Assembly: GCA_029260735.1 (NCBI GenBank)
Contig: JAJDCR010000111.1
Span: forward strand, 20,623 to 84,622
Source: Planctomycetota bacterium
GTDB lineage: Bacteria > Planctomycetota > Uabimicrobiia > Uabimicrobiales > Uabimicrobiaceae
DNA: 64,000 nucleotides
Direction of reading: 5' to 3'
Shown piece after piece: positions 58,811 to 64,000 of the stretch (position 1 is its first letter; each line of letters begins with the position of its first letter). The translations under genes were made by a program, and so were the position numbers. The notes under the pieces were generated by a model that ran no database searches, had not been told where the DNA came from, and saw only the letters and a list, made by a program, of their open reading frames with translations.

Positions 58811-59764
58811 CTACTTCCAAGGATTGGAGTAAATACTAGCCAAATCTTTCGCTTTTTCCGCAGCAAAGGTGCCTTTGTATCTTTTCATTCCTGAAAATTT
58901 TTCTAAGGTTTTTGCGGTGCGGTTTAAGTTAGAACGAGAAGCAGTTAGCTGAGCAAGTTTTTTTAGAGCTTGGTATTCTTTAGAATTTTTCCCTTCCCTG
59001 CACTCTCTCGCTTTTTTGCCCGCTTCTTTTGCATAGTCGGTACCTTGCCAATCTTTTTCGATTTTCTTATAGGCTTGATAAGCTTCAAAGTAATCTCTTT
59101 GATCAAAAAGTGAGCTGGCGTGAGTCATTTCCCTTTCCGCCCGAGGCTTTAAGTAATCGACTAAGCTTTGAGCTGCTTCCTTTTGAGAAGCATCTCTACT
59201 TGCTCCTTTGTAAGCTCTTCCATATTGCTGTTTTAGCAAAGCCGATATAGTCGAACGAGAAACTCCTTTGAACTTTCTCTGCAAAAGAATATCTTTTTGC
59301 TTAAGAAATTTCTCAATTGTCTTATTGGAAAGACTACCAGGATGCCCATCCCATAAGAATTTTCCATCAGGACCAATAATGTAAGCTCTTGGAATACCAC
59401 GTCCTGGAGGCACTCCCTGGGTTTTAGTAAAAACTTTGTACTCCATAGGGGTTTGATGAAGAGAGAAACGCTCAATCATATTTAGATCTTCTGATGTCGC
59501 TCCAATTACAGTTAAACCTCTGTTAGAGTATTTTTTATTCAATTCATTTAAGTGCGGCACGGCACTTCGGCAGGGGCCTCAGTGGGTGGAAAATACTTCT
59601 ACCAAAACTAAATCACCTTGATGAGAGCTAAGATCCACTCTTCCATCTTGGTTATATACTTTGGCAGATTTCATATCATCAGCTTCTCGGCCTACTAATT
59701 CTGAAGACCAAGCAAAAGGCGTTAAACATAAGCTAAGAAATACAAGAAATGCATACTTTTGCAT
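58811..59764 (-). CDS. Secreted TlpA/thioredoxin-like protein with UGPC active site (predicted selenoprotein)
   Basis: From ATG 59764 (AGGA eight bases upstream) a signal peptide (to about residue 20) and a TlpA-type domain are read to a TGA at 59579-59581 (codon 62). The same frame continues GPCRSAVPHLNEL. The full 317-residue product therefore reads FSTH-U-GPC, with U at the first Cys of the usual WCGPC motif. The rest is intact: GLTVIGATSEDLN, cis-Pro GIPRAYIIGPDG, then a Lys-rich helical C-terminus. TGA is an ordinary stop elsewhere in the window. A hairpin 12 bases after the TGA fits a bacterial SECIS. A normal annotation would split this into two hypothetical ORFs. Confidence 0.85.
59550..59567 (-). 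promoter_or_regulatory. Candidate bacterial SECIS hairpin
   Basis: In the mRNA sense, 11 bases after the in-frame TGA, AAGTGC pairs perfectly with GCACTT around the six-base loop CGTGCC. The stem is six base pairs, a G is second in the loop, and the distance from TGA to the loop is 17 bases. These meet the published bacterial SECIS consensus (4-16 bp stem, G among the first two loop bases, 16-37 base distance). The element is read as codons in the gene. Confidence 0.65.
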
Positions 59765-60255
59765 AAAACTGTCCTTTCGGGTTTGAGACTTATCCCTAGA
59801 TTACATTTACCTAGGGCTTAACTAAATGATAGGACATAATAAGGTTTTTTTCAAGAGCAAAAGATTTAGCAAGTGTCTCTATTTGGCGGCGTGTTTATTA
59901 TTTTGAGAGAGTTAAATTACCGAAGAAAAAATAGATAAAAAAGAAGCCAAAATTCAGAACCAGAGAGAAAATGGGGGTCCAATAACTCATAAAAATGAGA
60001 AATGGTAACATGAGAGCAAAGTGCTTTTCTCTGGATCCTGAATTTTGGCTTCTTTTAGCTACTAATGAGAAATGTGTGCAAAGGCTTAGGTACGTAGAAA
60101 AAATAAATATATGATGTCATCATTTGTTTATTTTTTCCACGCACCCTATTCTTCTCAATTTGTATAACGAAAATTTTTCTGGAAAAAGAAGTTTTTCTAA
60201 AATTTTTTTGAAAATATCTAAGGTACAACCGACACAACCAATTTAGAGGCTAACG
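59765..60255. repeat. Intergenic region with a long imperfect inverted repeat
   Basis: About 490 bases lie between the selenoprotein gene (minus) and the kinase gene (plus). AAAAGAAGCCAAAATTCAG (59939) through GAAA (59970) is inverted at 60025-60056 (TTTCTCTGGATCCTGAATTTT and on). The stem is about 30 bp with a few mismatches and a loop of about 54 bases. The loop contains no ORF. It could be a mobile miniature element or a structured RNA. No other gene is supported. Confidence 0.6.
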
Positions 60256-62511
60256 ATGCAAGAAGGTAAAATTCTAAAGAAACGCTATTGTCTAGAGAAA
60301 AAAATGAACTCCGGTGGGATGGCAGATATTTTTCTTGCGATCGACCAAGCAAATAAAAACCGCTGTGTAATTAAAGTTCTTTCTCAAGGCTCAAGCGAAG
60401 AGAAAAAACGCTTTTTTCGAGAATATGAATTTTTAAGATCGGTAAAACACCTTTGTCTTATCCAAACAATAGACTTTTTTGAAGAAAAAGAGGATCTTTT
60501 TATCGTCCAAGAGTTTATTGCTGGTAAATCTCTAGGAGAAATTCTTCGCGAGCAAACAAAAACCTTTCCTCTTTCTGAAAAACTAGTTATTGCCAATAAT
60601 ATTGCCCGTGGAGTCGAAGTTCTGAACAGAGCTGGTATTCTTCACCGTGATATTAAGCCCGATAATATTATGATTCACAAAGAAGCGGGAATCGTTAAAC
60701 TAATTGACTTAGGAATTGGTAAAGATTTAGCTAAAGCCCAAGAGAAGTTAACCCTCAATCAAGAGATTATCGGTACTTTGCCTTACATGAGTCCAGAGCA
60801 AGCGGAAGGAAAATACAGCGAGCAAAGCGATGTTTTTTCTTTGGGAGTAACCTTATATCAGTTTTTCTTAGAGGACCTTCATTCCCCCTTCCAAGATAGC
60901 AATACCCTTTCTGTTATCTACAAAGTTGCCCATTATCGCCCCCCTACTATTTGGGAACGAGTCCAAGAAACCTATTCTCTTTCTTCCTCCGAAAAAGAAG
61001 GATACGAAAGAATATCTCTACTAATTGCCCTCTCCATGGAAAAATTCCCTAATCAACGTTGTTCTAGCGCTCAATTTATTGCCGACAATCTAGCTCAAAT
61101 TCATAAAGAGGTTTTTAGCTCTTCTCGGCAGCTCAAAAAAGATACCACCTTAGAGCTATCTCCTGAAGTTTCCAAAGAATTACGCCAGCAACTCCTAGAG
61201 ATAAAAAACAAAGAAGAAAATCTTCTCTCTTCTCAAGTCCGCAAAAAAACAAGATCACGCCGTCTTCCCCCAAAAAAAACCTCATCTACACGTTGGTGGA
61301 TTATAGGAGTCTCTCTCCTTGTAGTAAGTTTACCATTATTTTTTTCCAAGCCCTTCATACCACAAAAAAAAAACATAGTTACTCTCGATAAAGGAGAAAA
61401 ATATTTTCAGAAATCTCTCCACTACTGGTCTTTAAGCCAATTTCCTCTCGCCTGGAATGCCCTAAAAAAAGCAAATAACTTTTCTTCCAAGGAAATCTAT
61501 CAGGGACAAAAAGCTTTGTTTTTATACCACGGATACGGAGTCAAAAAAAATCCTGCCGAAGCAACAAAGATTGTTCAGAGAATCTTACCCAAGCTAGAGA
61601 CAAAAAAAGAAATCCATAGTCTGTATTTACTAGGTAGCTTTTATTTTTTGGGAATTGGTGTTGAGGAAAATCATGATCAAGCCCATTTTTATCTCTCCCA
61701 AGCGGCCCATCAAAAATATCTTCTCGGCATAAATTTATTAGCACTACTCTACGAAACATCCCCTCAAAAGAAAAATTTTTCCTTAGCTTTTTCTTGGTTT
61801 AATGAAGCGGCCGAGCAACAAGATCCTTTAGCTCTAACGAATATTGCTCGCCTTTACCATTTTGGTCGCGGGGTCAAAAAAGATGAACAAAAAGCACTAG
61901 AGTTTGCTTTAAAATCAGCTCAAATGGGACAAACCGGAGGAATGTGTAATCTTGCTCTCTTATATTCTTTGAGAGATCCCTTAACAGAGAACGACAAATC
62001 ACAAACCCTTTTTTGGTACGAAAAAGCCGCTTCCTTTGGAACAACCTCAGCCATTCACTCCTTAGCTAAATCTTACGAACAAGGTCTATTTACTCCCAGA
62101 GATTACTCCAAAGCTATTTCCTGGTACGAAAAAGCCATTGAGAAAAACGATAGCAAAGCCATGACAAGCCTAGCCTACCTTTATTCTCAAGGTTTAGGGG
62201 TAAGGCGTAGCTATGAAAAAGCCTTTCGGCTCTATGAAAAAGCGGCCCAAGAAGGCAATGCTAATGCCATGTACAGCCTAGCTTTTATGCACATAAAAGG
62301 GTTTGTTAATAGATCACCAGATTACCAAGAAGCTTTTCTTTGGTACAAGAAAGCAGCCGAAAATAATCATGCTAAAGCTTGTGCTCGCTTAGGGTATTTG
62401 TATGAATTAGGACGAGGAACTTCTTCTAATCTAGAGAAGGCCGTGTATTGGTATGATCGTGCTTTTGAGTTAGGAGCCGAGGAGGAAATTCGTCGGATCA
62501 AGGGGAAATGA
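60256..62511 (+). CDS. Ser/Thr protein kinase with extracytoplasmic Sel1 repeats
   Basis: Encodes 751 residues with GAGG six bases before the ATG. The kinase domain (about 1-290) has a Gly-rich loop (NSGGMADIF), catalytic Lys40, HRDIKPDN at 130-137 (Asp132) and DLG (151-153) in place of DFG, then GTLPYMSPEQA. One membrane helix is at about 345-365. From about 400 on there are roughly ten Sel1-type repeats (AFSWFNEAAEQQDPLALTNI; AIHSLAKSYEQGL; KAVYWYDRAFELGAEEE). The architecture resembles PVC-group membrane kinases. The TGA at 62509 is a normal stop. Confidence 0.93.
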   Translation: MQEGKILKKRYCLEKKMNSGGMADIFLAIDQANKNRCVIKVLSQGSSEEKKRFFREYEFLRSVKHLCLIQTIDFFEEKEDLFIVQEFIAGKSLGEILREQTKTFPLSEKLVIANNIARGVEVLNRAGILHRDIKPDNIMIHKEAGIVKLIDLGIGKDLAKAQEKLTLNQEIIGTLPYMSPEQAEGKYSEQSDVFSLGVTLYQFFLEDLHSPFQDSNTLSVIYKVAHYRPPTIWERVQETYSLSSSEKEGYERISLLIALSMEKFPNQRCSSAQFIADNLAQIHKEVFSSSRQLKKDTTLELSPEVSKELRQQLLEIKNKEENLLSSQVRKKTRSRRLPPKKTSSTRWWIIGVSLLVVSLPLFFSKPFIPQKKNIVTLDKGEKYFQKSLHYWSLSQFPLAWNALKKANNFSSKEIYQGQKALFLYHGYGVKKNPAEATKIVQRILPKLETKKEIHSLYLLGSFYFLGIGVEENHDQAHFYLSQAAHQKYLLGINLLALLYETSPQKKNFSLAFSWFNEAAEQQDPLALTNIARLYHFGRGVKKDEQKALEFALKSAQMGQTGGMCNLALLYSLRDPLTENDKSQTLFWYEKAASFGTTSAIHSLAKSYEQGLFTPRDYSKAISWYEKAIEKNDSKAMTSLAYLYSQGLGVRRSYEKAFRLYEKAAQEGNANAMYSLAFMHIKGFVNRSPDYQEAFLWYKKAAENNHAKACARLGYLYELGRGTSSNLEKAVYWYDRAFELGAEEEIRRIKGK

Positions 62512-62694
62512 GGTAGCACAAATAATTACCAGCCCTCATCCATTCTGGTCTAAAAATCAAAAAATATTGCTTTTAGTGAAGAAAATATATTTTTCTTGTA
62601 AATGATGGCGAATTCTAATATATTAAATAAAACAAATATATTAAACACAAAAGACTCTATGGGAGTGATTAAGCTAACTTACGCGAGGTGTGCT

Positions 62695-63438
62695 ATGCGA
62701 CTAAAAAGTTTATTTATTGTTCTACTTAGTTTATCTTCTTTGTCTCTGTGGGCGATTCCTTTAGATTTAAGAACCTTTAATAAACTGGATTTGGGTCTAG
62801 GAAGCCGCCAAGGAATATGGAACGTAAACGCGGATGGAACCTCCGTTACCCAGACTCAAAACAATGATCCATCTGTTTTTCTGAGTCCAAACTCGTTTAA
62901 TGATTCCCAGCTCTATACCGGTCAAATCTCTCCTGCAGTAGACAACGACTTTGTTGGGTTCGTTTTTGGATTTCAAAACACAGGGTCCTATTATCTGCTA
63001 GACTGGATTCTTGATGATCAAAATTTTGGAGCCGATACTTCTTTTAGAGGGATTACTCTAAAGCGGATCGACTCTGAACCGGCCAATCGTGGACAGCTAT
63101 CCCAAACAGCATCTGTTCCGGGAATTACCCAACAACTTTTTCACCAAAGCGTAATAAGAGACAACAATGTTACCTACGCCTTTTCTTTGCTTCGCGATGT
63201 TCAGACAGGAGAGATTTCTATTGATATCCTGGATACATCGACAAATAACAGTGTAGTCGACTTTACTGTCTTTGATTCAACTTATACGAGCGGACAGTTC
63301 GGCTTGTACACCCACGTTCAAATAGCTACTTTTTCTAACCTCACCGCAACCAGCCTATCCTCTCCCGTACCAGAACCTGCTTGTCTCTCCTGGATTGCTT
63401 TCTTTAGCTTTTTGATCTATTTCCGTAAATTTTCTTAG
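62695..63438 (+). CDS. PEP-CTERM secreted protein with thrombospondin-C-like domain
   Basis: The start ATG 62695 (MRLKSLFIV) has GAGGTG seven bases upstream; in-frame codons further up (62602) do not. The product has 247 residues: a signal peptide, then a beta-sandwich domain with DNDFVGFVFGFQNTGSYYLLDW and GITLKRIDS, similar to the C-terminal domain of thrombospondin/COMP-type proteins. The end is VPEPACL, a hydrophobic segment and FRK, a PEP-CTERM signal. It lies between the kinase and the terminal repeat element and has no further neighbour in view. Confidence 0.87.
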   Translation: MRLKSLFIVLLSLSSLSLWAIPLDLRTFNKLDLGLGSRQGIWNVNADGTSVTQTQNNDPSVFLSPNSFNDSQLYTGQISPAVDNDFVGFVFGFQNTGSYYLLDWILDDQNFGADTSFRGITLKRIDSEPANRGQLSQTASVPGITQQLFHQSVIRDNNVTYAFSLLRDVQTGEISIDILDTSTNNSVVDFTVFDSTYTSGQFGLYTHVQIATFSNLTATSLSSPVPEPACLSWIAFFSFLIYFRKFS

Positions 63439-63500
63439 AGATAATAAATTGGACTCTTTCTGAGCCGAGAGAATTTCGTGATAAAAGGTACAAATATTAT

Positions 63501-64000
63501 TTTTAGGCCCATCGATGACCCAGGGCTCGTTCGCCTTTGGCTCACTTCACCCTGGGCTGTGTTGTGTAACACTTTCAGTGTATGGAACTCAAAGAAACGT
63601 TCTTTTTTATAGAATACTTCAGAAATTTCCTATATCCTAATTTGGAGCGGTTAGACCTTTTATTTTATTTGCCGCTCAATAATGCGCTCTGAAGAATCGT
63701 CAGAATCTATGTTTCATTATGTGCCTTCAGCACATGAATTGGGGGGGCTAATATCTACCTGGGGTTGAAACCCCAGGCTATAACATGTTACCGCTTCGCG
63801 GTAGAAAACATATGCTTATCCTTCACTTCTCGGAAATTACAATGTGAAAGGTTTTATTGAAACATTGGCCTAAAATTTGAGAGTGTATTCTATAAAAAAG
63901 AACGTTTCACGAAATCCATACACTGAAAGTGTTACACAACACAGCCCAGGGTGAAGTGAGCCAAAGGCGAACGAGCCCTGGGTCACCGATGGGCCTAAAA
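63501..64000. mobile_element. 500-bp MITE-like element with ~116-bp terminal inverted repeats
   Basis: Left arm 63501-63617 and right arm 63885-64000 are near-perfect inverse copies (both contain TTTTAGGCCCATCG, the CCCAGGGCTCGTTCGCC hairpin, TGTGTTGTGTAACACTTTCA and TATAGAATAC) with a few differences. The core of about 270 bases holds small palindromes: CCTGGGGTTGAAACCCCAGG near 63761 and ACCGCTTCGCGGT near 63791. No transposase ORF is inside. It reads as a non-autonomous, REP-type or MITE element. The window stops at its end. Confidence 0.7.

Noticed and set aside
59558..59581. Reading the two thioredoxin parts as separate genes, with the second starting at GTG 59558-59560
   Set aside because: The second would lack the CxxC motif and any Shine-Dalgarno, and the same frame carries GPC and family sequence straight through the TGA. 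A single recoded gene explains the data better.
58811..59764. TGA read as Trp by a changed genetic code
   Set aside because: TGA is a plain stop at 44634, 51656 and 62511, and Trp is coded by TGG throughout. The position is that of the active-site Cys, not a Trp.

Overview
The window is AT-rich bacterial chromosome with bacterial promoters and Shine-Dalgarno sites, and TAA, TAG and TGA all in use as stops. A Planctomycetota or other PVC-group bacterium is the best guess. Reasons are the long three-helix SecE and acidic NusG extension, several PEP-CTERM secreted proteins, a GspK-like pseudopilin carrying a LamG-type domain, and a Ser/Thr kinase with Sel1 repeats. This is inference; no rRNA is present.

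Region 1 (1-24210, all minus strand) is a merged information-processing supercluster. In transcription order it reads tRNA-Thr(TGT), tRNA-Tyr, tRNA-Gly(TCC), tRNA-Thr(GGT), tuf, secE, nusG, rplK, rplA, rplJ, rplL, rpoB, rpoC, rpsL, rpsG, fusA, a 628-bp gap, then rpsJ, rplD, rplW, rplB, rpsS, rplV, rpsC, rplP, rpmC, rpsQ, rplN, rplX, rplE and a partial rpsN. The tRNA-tuf-secE-nusG start matches the thrU-tyrU-glyT-thrT-tufB arrangement of E. coli. rplC (L3) is missing between rpsJ and rplD, and rpsC overlaps rplP by 80 bp.

Region 2 (24.2-35.2 kb) holds an unknown helical protein, an AI-2E-family permease with calcium-loop-like motifs, a small operon (unknown, winged-helix-like, ECF sigma factor, zinc anti-sigma factor, ThDP enzyme), a palindromic repeat cluster, and a large membrane protein resembling an M48 peptidase that has lost its metal site.

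Region 3 (35.5-45.7 kb) is an envelope locus. It has a secreted protein with 11-residue Cys repeats; a four-gene run (secreted unknown, GspK-like/LamG, a membrane protein with STAS-like and possibly RsbW-like modules, secreted propeller-like protein); a LamG PEP-CTERM protein; and the remnant of a second one.

Region 4 (45.8-64 kb) is accessory. It has a one-module NRPS (C-A-T-TE) with a glycine-like specificity code and a Cys-type thioesterase, trhO, three more PEP-CTERM proteins, an LRR protein, an RlaP-like nucleotidyltransferase, disA overlapping an SLC12-type transporter, a TlpA-like thioredoxin whose first active-site Cys is an in-frame TGA followed by a SECIS-like hairpin (probable selenoprotein), a kinase with Sel1 repeats, and a 500-bp element with ~116-bp inverted ends at the window edge.

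The strongest candidate for something undescribed is the UGPC thioredoxin-like selenoprotein at 58811-59764. Next are the C-A-T-TE NRPS and the pseudopilin/STAS envelope operon.
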